Positions 41,366-49,911 of a DNA stretch of 64,000 nucleotides are shown in pieces. Where the stretch lies: the NCBI RefSeq assembly GCF_900155545.1, contig NZ_LT732526.1:3923827-3987826 (forward strand), written 5' to 3'. This DNA comes from Clostridium sp. Marseille-P2415. GTDB lineage: Bacteria > Bacillota > Clostridia > Lachnospirales > Lachnospiraceae. The notes under the pieces were generated by a model. The model ran no database searches, was not told the origin of the DNA, and worked only from the letters and a program-made list of their open reading frames with translations. The position numbers were made by a program, and so were the translations under genes. Positions within the stretch are counted from its first letter, which is position 1; every line of letters starts with the position of its first letter.

Positions 41366-41424
41366 TTGTCAGCTATCCCTTTTCCATTGCCGCTTATATT
41401 GTTATATCCGCAACTGTCATCCAA

Positions 41425-42792
41425 TTAAGTGACTGTTTTTGGAAATGTCAAAACGGTCTTATATCCTTGTTGCGCTTTGCTTTCTATTTGCATTGTACCG
41501 TCGTGAGTCTCCACGATCTGCCGGACAAGTATAAGCCCCAAGCCATGGCGCAAGTCTAAGCGTTCATCCGTACTTTCCATGTAGTGCGGTTTTTCTTCCA
41601 ACTCCCGTAACTTTTCAGCCGAAAGCCCTACACCGTTATCTGCAACAGTGATGGAAAAAGAGGTTACCGCATCATCCAGAAGCAGCTTCATATCACACCC
41701 TTTCGGGTTATGACGAATACTGTTCTGTACTAAATTAGCGATTGCCCGTGTAATCAGCCGGGCGTCACATTCGAATATGACTGATTCGGCAGCAGGCGCT
41801 ATTAAAAGTTCTATGGAATAGGCGTCTGATATACCTCCATTCAGCAGTTCTGCCACATATGAGCGTATCAAGGAACGAAGACGCACCCGGGTTTTATTGA
41901 TTGGCTGCATGTCATATTCCAGCCTGGACACTAAATTTAAGTCCTGGACCAGATCTTTGATTTTGGCGCTTTGCCTCCTCACGATTTCAGCCTGTTCTTT
42001 GACCGAATTGCTTGAAGCTTCATCACACATAATGCGGTCCGCATATCCCATTATCATGGAAAGCGGCGTTCGGATGTCATGGGAAACGCCGCTGATCCAG
42101 TTGGCACGCGCCTCGTTCTGCCTGCTGAGTATCCGGGAGGCTTTGTTCACGCTGTCCGCTACCTCAGACAGTTCCCCGCTGATGGAGAGGGAAACCGGCT
42201 TGCCGTCAGAAAGCGTTTTGATGGAAGAAATGATTGGCTCCGTGTTCTTCATGATCTTCCGGTTGGACAGATAGTAGGCAGCAAATAAAATCAGACAGTC
42301 TATTACCAGCATACCCGTCACATAAAGCGGCAGAAGCTGCATTGCCTGTATCGAAAAATAATTACCGGTAAGTTTTGTGTAGCTGTCTTTTGGATAACCC
42401 AATACCAGCATGCCGTCTTCGGTGTTCCAAATGAAAACGGGATAATCGGCAAGATAGCCCTTGGAAAATACGGCCACATCCTGAATGGTATAGGAATCCG
42501 GAATTACCTCCGGTACATCGGCAGACCATACACATCTGCCCTCCTGATTTAAGAACATAGCCCATATATGATTTCGCTTCAGCTTTTGAGCAGCTTCTTC
42601 GGATATTCCATCTTCTGTGCAGGCCTCAGCGGTTTCTTTTAATAAATTCTGCGGGGAAGTTTCCCCGTAATCTTTTGTCAATGCAGTGCCAAATGTCAAC
42701 CCAAAGGTAATTACATTGATAAAAAGCAGCGCCAGAATAACGGCTGCAAAAGAGATCAGGCATTTTGAAATATATTTTGCAAATGATTTCAT
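41425..42792 (-). CDS. lanK: LanK: sensor histidine kinase of the lantibiotic cluster
   Basis: 455 residues. Two membrane segments (about 10-32 and 155-178) enclose an extracellular sensor region. The H-box is WISGVSHDIRTPLSMIMGYADRI, followed by N- and G-boxes (ANLVQNSIRHNP, DNGVGL, HGLGLILVRQIVETHDG). It pairs with LanR, encoded just upstream with a 4-base gap. In related clusters (rumRK, nisRK) the kinase senses the mature lantibiotic or another signal and switches on production and immunity. Confidence 0.92.
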   Translation of the reverse strand: MKSFAKYISKCLISFAAVILALLFINVITFGLTFGTALTKDYGETSPQNLLKETAEACTEDGISEEAAQKLKRNHIWAMFLNQEGRCVWSADVPEVIPDSYTIQDVAVFSKGYLADYPVFIWNTEDGMLVLGYPKDSYTKLTGNYFSIQAMQLLPLYVTGMLVIDCLILFAAYYLSNRKIMKNTEPIISSIKTLSDGKPVSLSISGELSEVADSVNKASRILSRQNEARANWISGVSHDIRTPLSMIMGYADRIMCDEASSNSVKEQAEIVRRQSAKIKDLVQDLNLVSRLEYDMQPINKTRVRLRSLIRSYVAELLNGGISDAYSIELLIAPAAESVIFECDARLITRAIANLVQNSIRHNPKGCDMKLLLDDAVTSFSITVADNGVGLSAEKLRELEEKPHYMESTDERLDLRHGLGLILVRQIVETHDGTMQIESKAQQGYKTVLTFPKTVT

Positions 42793-42796
42793 GGCA

Positions 42797-43498
42797 TCAC
42801 TTCCTTGTATTCAGCTTATAACCCAGTCCTTTTATTGTGATAAGAGAAACCGGCTTTGACGGGTCCGCTTCAATTTTTTCCCGGATACGCCGCACATGGG
42901 CATTCAGGCTGTTTTCATAGCCAAAAGGATTTTCGCCCCAAAGTGCTTCGCACAGTGCGTCTACCGTGACGATCTTCCCCTCGTTTCTTGCGAGGGTTTC
43001 CAATAAGGTATGCTCCTTTGCGGTCAATGGGATAATCTCACCGGCCTTTTGGACCTCAGCCCGGCTGAAGTCAACCGTGCATCCGTCCAGCTTTATAAGC
43101 ACTGCGTCTTCTTTATAACACCGGCGCAAAACCGCATAAATACGCAACAGCAATTCCTGCGGGAGAAAAGGCTTTGCGATATAATCGTCCGCACCGAGGC
43201 CCAGCCCGGCCAGCTTATCCGCCGCCTCATCCTTTGCCGTCAGGAAAATGACCGGCACATCGGTAAATAAACGGATCTGCTGCATTAAGGAAAATCCGTC
43301 CCCATCCGGCAGCATGACATCCAGAACTGCCAGATCAGGTTGTTCCTTTTCGGCAGCTGCAATGCCTTCCCTGACGGAGGCAGCGGTAATGATATTTTCA
43401 AAGCCATCATCCTTTAGAATGGCAGTTACCATTTTAAGTAAGTCCGGCTCGTCATCAACAAGCAGAAGCTTTTTCCTGTTTAAAAATGAATTGTCCAT
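42797..43498 (-). CDS. lanR: LanR: OmpR-family response regulator of the lantibiotic cluster
   Basis: 233 residues from the ATG at 43498; an ATG six bases upstream is too close to the GGAGG at 43506-43510. The receiver domain has VDDE and phosphoacceptor Asp60 in LAVLDVMLPDGDG; the C-terminal winged helix includes LTAKEHTLLETLARNEGKIVTVDALCEALWG. It is divergent from the immunity transporter genes and probably activates both them and lanA. Confidence 0.93.
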   Translation of the reverse strand: MDNSFLNRKKLLLVDDEPDLLKMVTAILKDDGFENIITAASVREGIAAAEKEQPDLAVLDVMLPDGDGFSLMQQIRLFTDVPVIFLTAKDEAADKLAGLGLGADDYIAKPFLPQELLLRIYAVLRRCYKEDAVLIKLDGCTVDFSRAEVQKAGEIIPLTAKEHTLLETLARNEGKIVTVDALCEALWGENPFGYENSLNAHVRRIREKIEADPSKPVSLITIKGLGYKLNTRK

Positions 43499-43642
43499 AG
43501 CCATACCTCCAACGAGGACATTATAACATAGTACGTCAGTTTTGCGTGCAGTCTTGAAAAAAAGTAAGGTAAAAGTAAGGAGGCGGGAATGTAGATGTCA
43601 GGTTGGTGCTGTAACATAGAAGCATCGAAAGGAGATGTTTCA

Positions 43643-44407
43643 ATGGATACTATTATCACAACAGAACAGTTGACGAAAAAATATAAAGACTTCACTTCTG
43701 TCAGCGATGTATCTCTTCACATTCGGAAAGGCAGCATTTACGGTTTTCTCGGCCCGAATGGAGCCGGAAAGTCCACCACCATGAAAATGCTGTTGGGGCT
43801 GACCGCCCCCACAAAAGGCAGCTTTACCATTGACGGGAAACACTTTCCCCAGGACCGGCTGGCAATCTTAAAGGAGATCGGCTCTTTCATAGAGTCTCCT
43901 TCGTTCTATGCAAACCTGACAGGACGGGAGAACCTTGACATCATTCGCAGGATTTTAGGCTTGCCGGAAGAAACGGTGGAAGATGCACTGGAGATGGTCG
44001 GCCTTACGGAATTTGGCGGCCGGCTGGCAAAGAAGTATTCACTGGGCATGAAACAGCGTCTGGGACTTGCAGGAGCGCTGTTAGGCAGACCTCCCATCCT
44101 CATTCTGGACGAACCGACCAACGGCCTTGACCCCTCCGGCATCCATGAAATCCGAAATCTGGTGAAATCACTGCCCGGTCTCTATGACTGCACAATATTG
44201 ATTTCATCCCATATGCTGTCGGAAATTGAACTGATGGCAGACGATATCGGCATCCTTAACCACGGGCGCCTGCTGTTTGAAGGCACTATGGATGAACTGC
44301 GTCAGAGCGCATTACAGGCCGGATTCGCTGCGGACAATTTAGAGGATATGTTCCTTTCGATGATAGAAAAGGATAATGCGGACAGAAAGCAGAGGGCGAA
44401 GCTATGA
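43643..44407 (+). CDS. lanF: LanF: ATP-binding subunit of the lantibiotic immunity transporter
   Basis: 254 residues from the ATG at 43643 (AAAGGAG at 43628); an upstream in-frame ATG at 43595 precedes that site. ATPase motifs: GPNGAGKSTTMKMLLGL, KYSLGMKQRLGLAGALLG and ILILDEPTNGLDPSG. With the two following membrane proteins it forms a LanFEG exporter that removes the producer's own lantibiotic from the membrane. It overlaps the next gene (ATGA). Confidence 0.92.
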   Translation: MDTIITTEQLTKKYKDFTSVSDVSLHIRKGSIYGFLGPNGAGKSTTMKMLLGLTAPTKGSFTIDGKHFPQDRLAILKEIGSFIESPSFYANLTGRENLDIIRRILGLPEETVEDALEMVGLTEFGGRLAKKYSLGMKQRLGLAGALLGRPPILILDEPTNGLDPSGIHEIRNLVKSLPGLYDCTILISSHMLSEIELMADDIGILNHGRLLFEGTMDELRQSALQAGFAADNLEDMFLSMIEKDNADRKQRAKL

Positions 44408-45129
44408 AAGCGCTCATGATTGAACTTCGGAAAGAAAAGCGAACCGGCGTTATCCCCGTATTGCTGGCAGTTGGAGCTTTGGGAGCTGCCTATGCCTTTG
44501 TCAATTTCCTTGTACGGAAAGATACGCTGCTGTCCATGCCGCTGGCTCCGATGGATGTTCTGCTGACACAGCTCTACGGCATGATCATGGTACTAAATAT
44601 GTTTGGCATTGTGGTCGCTGCCTGTATGATCTATAACATGGAGTTTAAGGGCAATGCCGTCAAGAAAATTTATATGCTTCCTATGAGCGTTCCGGCTATG
44701 TATTTCTGCAAATTTCTGATTTTAACTGTGATGTTCTTTGCGGCCGTTGTTCTGCAGAATCTGGCATTCGTACAAATCGGTATGACAGACCTGCCGCAGG
44801 GCTCGTTTCGGTTTGGAACGCTGGCTGCTTTTGCCGGATATTCGTTTCTGACCTCCATGCCGATGTTGTCCTTTATGCTGCTTGTTTCCTCCCGCTTTGA
44901 AAATATGTGGGTCCCCCTTGGCATCGGGGTAGCCGGATTTTTAAGCGGTATGGCTTTGGCAACATCAAATGCCGGACTGCTGTTAGTACATCCCTTTGTG
45001 GTGATGCTAAAGCCGGCGGTCGCCATGAGCGCACAGCCCGATATGACCGTAGCAATCAGTTCTGTGGCCGAAACGGTTCTTTTCCTTGGTGCGGGATTAT
45101 GGATGGCTAAGAACCTTCGCTATGAGTAA
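44404..45129 (+). CDS. lanE: LanE: immunity transporter permease subunit
   Basis: 241 residues with six predicted membrane segments in the ABC-2 pattern: an N-terminal KALMIELRKEKRTGVIPVLLAVGALGAAY, then IYNMEFKGNAVKKIYMLPMS before the second helix pair. Its start overlaps lanF, and lanG follows. It belongs to the LanE/MutE/EpiE type of bacteriocin immunity permeases. Confidence 0.9.
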   Translation: MKALMIELRKEKRTGVIPVLLAVGALGAAYAFVNFLVRKDTLLSMPLAPMDVLLTQLYGMIMVLNMFGIVVAACMIYNMEFKGNAVKKIYMLPMSVPAMYFCKFLILTVMFFAAVVLQNLAFVQIGMTDLPQGSFRFGTLAAFAGYSFLTSMPMLSFMLLVSSRFENMWVPLGIGVAGFLSGMALATSNAGLLLVHPFVVMLKPAVAMSAQPDMTVAISSVAETVLFLGAGLWMAKNLRYE

Positions 45130-45141
45130 GGAGGTATTATA

Positions 45142-45906
45142 ATGAATTTTTTTGAATTACTCAAAATTGAGTTTATAAAAGTGAAACGCTCCAAGATTGT
45201 TCCGCTGATCTTTATTGCTCCATTGTTGGTGGTGGCATCAGGGGTCGCCAATTTGAGCACATATTTCACCCCGGAATATACCAATGCCTGGCCTGCTATG
45301 TTCATTCAAAGTGCGCTGGTCTATGCTTATTACCTGCTGCCATTCTCCATGATCGTGGTTTGCGTGATGATTGCAGGCCGGGAAACACAGAACAACGGTA
45401 TACTGAAAATGCTGGCTCTGCCGGTCAGCCGGTATAAGCTCTCACTGGCAAAATTCTGTATACTCATGTTTTATCTTTTCATGGAAATGGTTGTATTCCT
45501 CGCAGTATTTGTTGTTGCAGGTTTGATTGCCACAGGTACAATGGGAATAACAGAAACGCTGCCGGTGCTTTACCTGTTTAAATGGTGCGTGGGTCTGTTC
45601 CTTACCATGCTCCCCAGTGTGGCGGCAATGTGGATGATTATAGTTCTGTTTGAAAAGCCGCTGCTTTCTGTAGGCTTAAACTTACTCCTTGTCATTCCGG
45701 GGGTTCTGGCTGCCAATACACCGGTTTGGATCCTCTATCCGTATTGTTACAGCGGCTATCTGGTTTCCTGCTCGCTGCATGATTTTACTATAGCAGCTTC
45801 CGGATCTGCGCTTACACTGTTCCCGTTCCTGCCCTGTGCGGTACTGGTCTTTGTGCTGGCACTGGCACTGGCTGTCACCCAATTTGGAAAGAAAGAAATG
45901 AGGTAA
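45142..45906 (+). CDS. lanG: LanG: immunity transporter permease subunit
   Basis: 254 residues, six membrane segments. It begins NFFELLKIEFIKVKRSKIVPLIFIAPLLVV and contains AGRETQNNGILKMLALPVSRYKLSLAKF, both typical of the LanG/MutG group. AAGGAGG precedes it. Together with LanE it forms the membrane part of the immunity exporter. Confidence 0.9.
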   Translation: MNFFELLKIEFIKVKRSKIVPLIFIAPLLVVASGVANLSTYFTPEYTNAWPAMFIQSALVYAYYLLPFSMIVVCVMIAGRETQNNGILKMLALPVSRYKLSLAKFCILMFYLFMEMVVFLAVFVVAGLIATGTMGITETLPVLYLFKWCVGLFLTMLPSVAAMWMIIVLFEKPLLSVGLNLLLVIPGVLAANTPVWILYPYCYSGYLVSCSLHDFTIAASGSALTLFPFLPCAVLVFVLALALAVTQFGKKEMR

Positions 45907-45908
45907 TT

Positions 45909-46205
45909 ATGATGGAAAATAAAAAACTTCAAAAATTAAGTGCAGCTGCATTGATCATAAGCGTTTTACCGCTTACAACCTTAATCCCGGTTTTTTTAGG
46001 GATCACTCTGCCAGATGGGGTGCGCAGTATCTGGTCCTTAGCAAACATTGTATTTGTACTTTCCGGGCTATGCCTCTCTATTGTCTGTGTGCGGAACAGT
46101 GAAAGCCGGAGTGCCGTAAATATTACTGCTATGATCATCAGCATTTTGTGGGTACTGATGATGCTTGGCATCGTTGCTCTGGCGCTGTTACTGAACGCTC
46201 AATGA
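45909..46205 (+). CDS. Small membrane protein of the immunity operon (RumH position)
   Basis: 98 residues with three membrane segments (LSAAALIISVLPLTTLIPVFLG, SLANIVFVLSGLCLSIVCV, ITAMIISILWVLMMLGIVALALLL regions). It follows lanG by two bases. The ruminococcin A cluster is described with a small gene after FEG (rumH), and this protein sits in the same place. It may assist immunity, but I cannot assign a function from sequence. Confidence 0.75.
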   Translation: MMENKKLQKLSAAALIISVLPLTTLIPVFLGITLPDGVRSIWSLANIVFVLSGLCLSIVCVRNSESRSAVNITAMIISILWVLMMLGIVALALLLNAQ

Positions 46206-46217
46206 GGAGAACTGCCT

Positions 46218-46280
46218 ATGCGGCCAGTTAAAAAAATCATCAAGTTACCATTGAATAGCAGGTGCTCCTTTTGGGACTGA
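46218..46280 (+). pseudogene. Short ORF after the immunity operon, possible truncated gene
   Basis: 20 codons (MRPVKKIIKLPLNSRCSFWD) with GAGGAGA 8 bases upstream. MRPVKKIIKLPL looks like the first residues of a membrane protein cut short. The following 140 bases up to the right xre gene hold no gene; similarity to the left agr copy starts only about 30 bases before that gene. Confidence 0.35.
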
Positions 46281-46392
46281 ATTCTACAAACTAGTTCTGT
46301 TGACATAATTTGTTCAGACCTCAATATTTTTGCTGTAAAACAGACCCAGATTTGCTTGTAATAATGAAATCAGGAGCGGCGGTTTTAAATCA

Positions 46393-46850
46393 GATAAAAT
46401 AATACTAGAAAGGAATGATTACAACATGGCAGAAAACCGTATCCGCGAACTGCGTAAGAACCATAACTTATCCCAAGAGGCTTTTTCCGTAATACTCAAC
46501 ACAACCCAGCAGACGGTCAGCCGTCTGGAGAATGGAGCCTATGACATATCGTCCAACCTTCTCATAGAGATGGCAGGATTCTTTAATGTTACCACCGATT
46601 ACATTCTCGGGATTTCCGAAGTAAAGCGGGATCTCAACGGACAGATCCGCATGAGCCGGGAGCTGGACCAGTGCTATGACATCGTGCTTCGGTACCAGAA
46701 CCTGTCCGACATAAACAAAAGGACCTTCCGGATCATTCTGGAGCGTCTGGAGCAGGCACAAAGAGAAAGCAATGAAACGCAGAAAAACAGCAGGATGAAG
46801 GAAGATGGGAAAGATGTACAGAATAGCATTGCGTGATGATGACGCCGCAT
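46393..46850. repeat. Inverted repeat, right arm (xre plus start of agrA)
   Basis: Plus-strand counterpart of 35005-35455. Similarity begins with TAAAATAATAC upstream of the xre ribosome binding site and ends in the first 15 codons of the LytTR gene, where the right copy has its deletion. Confidence 0.8.
46426..46836 (+). CDS. XRE-family regulator of the right agr half
   Basis: 136 residues, about 87 percent identical by my count to the left copy at 35012-35422, with the same HTH and tail. It is the first gene of the right agr half and overlaps the truncated response regulator gene in the same way as the left copy overlaps the intact one. Several changes lie around the HTH (IID to ILN, GAHDIPSD to GAYDISSN), so its operator may still be shared. 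Confidence 0.9.
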   Translation: MAENRIRELRKNHNLSQEAFSVILNTTQQTVSRLENGAYDISSNLLIEMAGFFNVTTDYILGISEVKRDLNGQIRMSRELDQCYDIVLRYQNLSDINKRTFRIILERLEQAQRESNETQKNSRMKEDGKDVQNSIA

Positions 46851-46879
46851 TTGAGGGATGGAAGGCGGTGGTGGATTGA
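46805..46879 (+). pseudogene. agrA-like response regulator gene reduced to a 24-codon stub
   Basis: The frame starts as in the left copy (MGKMYRIALRDDDAAFE compared with MGKMLRIAICDDDTAFA) and then joins directly to the last residues (WKAVVD compared with GKAVVE). An in-frame deletion has removed about 230 codons between residue 16 and the C-terminus. The stop still overlaps the start of the kinase gene, so translational coupling to the kinase is kept. Confidence 0.85.
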
Positions 46880-48192
46880 CAGGATATATTTTTGAATTGA
46901 TGGATATGCTCTTGTCCTGCCTTCATCTGCTCATCCTGTATAAGTGCATGAAAGCTTTTTGGGGACCGTCATGGAAAATCTTTCCCGGATGCATCGGCTG
47001 GGGAGTCTATTATATATTCCAGTTGTTCTCCGGTCTTGAAACGCCGATGCCTTCTCAGGTTCTGCTTGCAGGAAATATCCTGCTCGTGCTCCTGGTAAGT
47101 ACCCTTTCCCATTATGGGAGCTTAAAGCAGCGGTGTGTATTTTCTTTTTTGGTCTGTACGGTATGGATGCTCGTGGAAATTATTGTTATAATTATCATGG
47201 AGCTGCTGGGATTGAGCGGAAATGAACTGCAGGCGGCAGGAAGCATCATTTCAAAGATGTGTATGCTCATCCTTGCCGTTGTCATCAGCCGGTATCTGCA
47301 GGGAAAGCTGCGCCGGGACATACCCGTCAGGTATTTCCTGACAATCCTGGTGATTCCGGCCGGCAGCATCTATCTGATGCACCATATCTTCCTGATTTCG
47401 TACCAGCACCGGGAATACGCCCTGTTCGCCGTATCTGCCAGCATCCTGCTTCTCCTGGTGAACTATGTGATCTTCGAGGTCTACGACTGGATGGCCCGTG
47501 TTGCGGAGATCCGGGAACAGAACCGTCTGTATGAACAGCAGCTGGAGCTGTGCAGCCGGCAGGCGGAGGAACGTGAAAGCCTTTACCTTGAGCTGCGCCG
47601 GATGCGGCATGACATGAAGAACCACTTAACAGGGCTCCTCGGTATGGTACAGGCCGGCGGCGCGGAGGAAGCCACGTGCTACCTTCAGGAGCTTCTGGAT
47701 GACGGGATAGCAGGCAGGCCTGAGGAAGTATCACGCAGCGGTAACATCGTGGTGGATTCCCTTGTGAACCATAAATGCGCACTGGCCCGCAGGGAAGGGA
47801 TAGATTTTGAGGCCAATGTGTTCCTGCCCATATCCCTGCCGTTTCATGGCGGACATCTCGCCATCATCTTCGGAAACATTTTGGAGAATGCCCTGGAAGC
47901 CTGCCGGGATATGAAGGACGGGAAGGGGTATATCCGGCTGGAGGCATCCTATGCAAAGGAAGTGCTTTTCCTTACGGTCTGCAATTCTTATAAAGGGGCA
48001 AGGAAAAAGGACCGGGATGGCAGGTATGCCACTACTAAGAGCGATCCCGGCAGGCATGGCCTGGGGCTGGCTTCAGTGGAGCAGGCGGCAGCCTGTTATC
48101 ACGGACAGGTGGAGGTAACGGACCGGAAAGGGATTTTTCAGGTATCAGTGGTCATGTATGGGGAAAACGGGGAAAATGATATGCTTGCTTAA
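46876..48192 (+). CDS. agrC: AgrC-like sensor kinase (GHKL type)
   Basis: 438 residues from the TTG at 46876, which overlaps the stub's stop as TTGA; the left copy shows GTGA at the same place. An ATG at 46858 is a possible alternative created by the deletion. Six or seven membrane segments occupy about residues 1-205, then a coiled linker, the H-box RRMRHDMKNHLTGLLG, the N-box FGNILENALEAC and the G-box GRHGLGLASVEQAAACYHG. This is the layout of AgrC receptors for cyclic peptides. The receiver gene beside it is destroyed; its partner is probably the LytTR regulator at 34294. Confidence 0.9.
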   Translation: MTGYIFELMDMLLSCLHLLILYKCMKAFWGPSWKIFPGCIGWGVYYIFQLFSGLETPMPSQVLLAGNILLVLLVSTLSHYGSLKQRCVFSFLVCTVWMLVEIIVIIIMELLGLSGNELQAAGSIISKMCMLILAVVISRYLQGKLRRDIPVRYFLTILVIPAGSIYLMHHIFLISYQHREYALFAVSASILLLLVNYVIFEVYDWMARVAEIREQNRLYEQQLELCSRQAEERESLYLELRRMRHDMKNHLTGLLGMVQAGGAEEATCYLQELLDDGIAGRPEEVSRSGNIVVDSLVNHKCALARREGIDFEANVFLPISLPFHGGHLAIIFGNILENALEACRDMKDGKGYIRLEASYAKEVLFLTVCNSYKGARKKDRDGRYATTKSDPGRHGLGLASVEQAAACYHGQVEVTDRKGIFQVSVVMYGENGENDMLA

Positions 48193-48204
48193 GGAGAATA
48201 TTTT

Positions 48205-48774
48205 ATGAAATATTTGTCTGATAAATTAACCGGTTACATACTGAAAAAGGGCATGATCCAGGAAGAAGCTTACGATATCTATCAGTATGGATTCCAATGT
48301 TTTTTAGAACTTTCTATCAGTACCATATGCAGCATTATGATTGCCTTTTCTCTTGATATGGTATTAGAATGTATGTTATTTTTCCTCTTTTTCATCCCCA
48401 TGAGATCTTATGGCGGAGGAATACACATGGAAACATACCTTGGATGCTTTTTCTCTTCATGTGCCATACTTATATCTGCGCTCCTGGCAGTGAAATACCT
48501 GACTATACCGCCTCTAATTTCTTTCATGGTTTACATTCTATGTGTCATAATGATAAAATTAATTGGTCCTGTAAATCATCCAAATAGAAAAGTTGACAAC
48601 AAAGAAAACCGGACATTTATAAAAAGGACCGATTTTACATTATTAATAAGTTTTCTTATAGCTGTCATATTTATTCTATTAAATAAAACAAGATATATCT
48701 TTCTTGAAACCGTTGTATTTATGTTCCTGTTTATCACCTCGTTAATTGGAAAAATAAAATACCATAATAACTGA
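48205..48774 (+). CDS. agrB: AgrB-like pheromone-processing membrane peptidase
   Basis: 189 residues with five to six membrane segments. The catalytic pair is His74 and Cys81 in SYGGGIHMETYLGC, spaced by seven residues as in S. aureus AgrB (His77/Cys84). AgrB cuts the C-terminal tail of AgrD and closes the thiolactone. No agrD follows here, where it would be expected; the only agrD-like gene found is at 33940, about 14 kb away. AAGGAGA precedes the ATG. Confidence 0.94.
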   Translation: MKYLSDKLTGYILKKGMIQEEAYDIYQYGFQCFLELSISTICSIMIAFSLDMVLECMLFFLFFIPMRSYGGGIHMETYLGCFFSSCAILISALLAVKYLTIPPLISFMVYILCVIMIKLIGPVNHPNRKVDNKENRTFIKRTDFTLLISFLIAVIFILLNKTRYIFLETVVFMFLFITSLIGKIKYHNN

Positions 48775-48798
48775 AAAAGGGCGGTAACGCCTTGGCTT

Positions 48799-48830
48799 AA
48801 AAAAAGATTGGCTGATGCCAGTCTTTTTTT
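48799..48830 (+). terminator. Terminator of the right agr half
   Basis: AAAAAAAGATTGGC (48799-48812) pairs with GCCAGTCTTTTTTT (48817-48830), one G-U, loop of four, ending in a T-run. A GGCGGTAACGCC hairpin precedes it. Confidence 0.85.
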
Positions 48831-48939
48831 ATTTGCCCGGGCAACGAGCCAGGCGCGTTTCTTTCGTTTTTGAAAATGAAAAGACCGCATATGTGCCGGA
48901 ATTTTCGTATTCTGAAAAGATTTTCATGGGATCCTTCTC

Positions 48940-48945
48940 TATAAT
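48940..48945 (+). promoter_or_regulatory. -10 element upstream of the second PfkB operon
   Basis: A perfect TATAAT 44 bases before the start codon. No good -35 lies at 16-18 bases, so an activator may be needed. Confidence 0.4.
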
Positions 48946-48988
48946 AGGAATTGAGCGGAAGCTCTGTAAAAAAGTGAGGGGTGATGAG

Positions 48989-49909
48989 ATGATATATACT
49001 TTGACTACAAATCCTGCGATCGATATGAATATTTTTTCCAATGGGATTCAGGGGAAAGCAGTGAACCGTACGTTTGGTGCGGTTTATACTCCCAATGGAA
49101 AAGGCTTAAATGTGAGTTACTGTTTAAAACGGTTTCGAACGCAGTCCGCAGTTATCGGCTTTTTTGGAGACTTTTCAGGACGGTACATAATAGAAGAAAC
49201 TGAGAAGCGTTTCATTGAGACATATCCGATCTGGGTAGAAGGTACAACCAGGATCAACATTTTTTTGAATGATGGAGATCAGGAATATAAGTTTGTAAAT
49301 GAGGGGTCTTATGTATCTCCGGAAAAGCAAAGGGATATGTGTAAGCTGATCGAAGGACTTGCTGATCTGGAGACTTTAATCATCAGCGGCAGCCTTCCAA
49401 AAGGAATTGAGAATCAATTTTATGATGAAATATTGGAAATCTGCCGGAAAAGGCACGTCACCGTCATTTTAGATATCAGTTCTTCTTATTTGAATGAACT
49501 GATGCATTACCGGCCGCATTTAATCAAGCCTAATGATGAAGAGATAAAGGATATCTTCGGAATCATTATGAGAGACGAGAACGATATCAGGGATGTGCTG
49601 CAATACCTCCATGAAAAAGGTGCACAGAATATTCTCCTTACGCTGGGAGAACGGGGTTCTTATTTTTATAACGGAAAGTCCGTCTACCGTGCGGGTACAA
49701 AAAAAGTAAAGCTGGTGAGCTCTGCCTGTGCCGGAGATGCTTCGCTTGCAGGCTTCCTGAGCATATGGCTGGAAAGACCGTATAAGATTGAAATGGCGTT
49801 AAAACGTTCAGCCGCGGTCGGCGCAAATGTTGCAGAAAGCAACGGCCTCGGCTTAATGGATAAAGTAGAAGATTACGCAAGAGAAATTATTGTGAGAGAG
49901 GTGGAATGA
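48989..49909 (+). CDS. PfkB-family sugar-phosphate kinase (1-phosphofructokinase-like)
   Basis: 306 residues from the ATG at 48989 (GTGAGGGGTGATG upstream); the longer frame from 48815 runs through the terminator and is not used. Motifs: TTNPAIDMNIF at the start, PNGKGLNVSYCL, SGSLPKGIENQFYDEIL and SSACAGDASLAGFLS with the catalytic Asp, where CAGDA replaces the more common GAGDS. It begins an operon with a fructose-family PTS and a GatY-like aldolase, so it should phosphorylate the 1- or 6-phosphate released by that PTS. Confidence 0.9.
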   Translation: MIYTLTTNPAIDMNIFSNGIQGKAVNRTFGAVYTPNGKGLNVSYCLKRFRTQSAVIGFFGDFSGRYIIEETEKRFIETYPIWVEGTTRINIFLNDGDQEYKFVNEGSYVSPEKQRDMCKLIEGLADLETLIISGSLPKGIENQFYDEILEICRKRHVTVILDISSSYLNELMHYRPHLIKPNDEEIKDIFGIIMRDENDIRDVLQYLHEKGAQNILLTLGERGSYFYNGKSVYRAGTKKVKLVSSACAGDASLAGFLSIWLERPYKIEMALKRSAAVGANVAESNGLGLMDKVEDYAREIIVREVE

Positions 49910-49911
49910 GT

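Noticed and set aside
47251-48057. Several overlapping minus- and plus-strand frames within the agrC-like gene
   Set aside because: They are antisense or shifted shadows of the kinase, which shows clear H-, N- and G-boxes.
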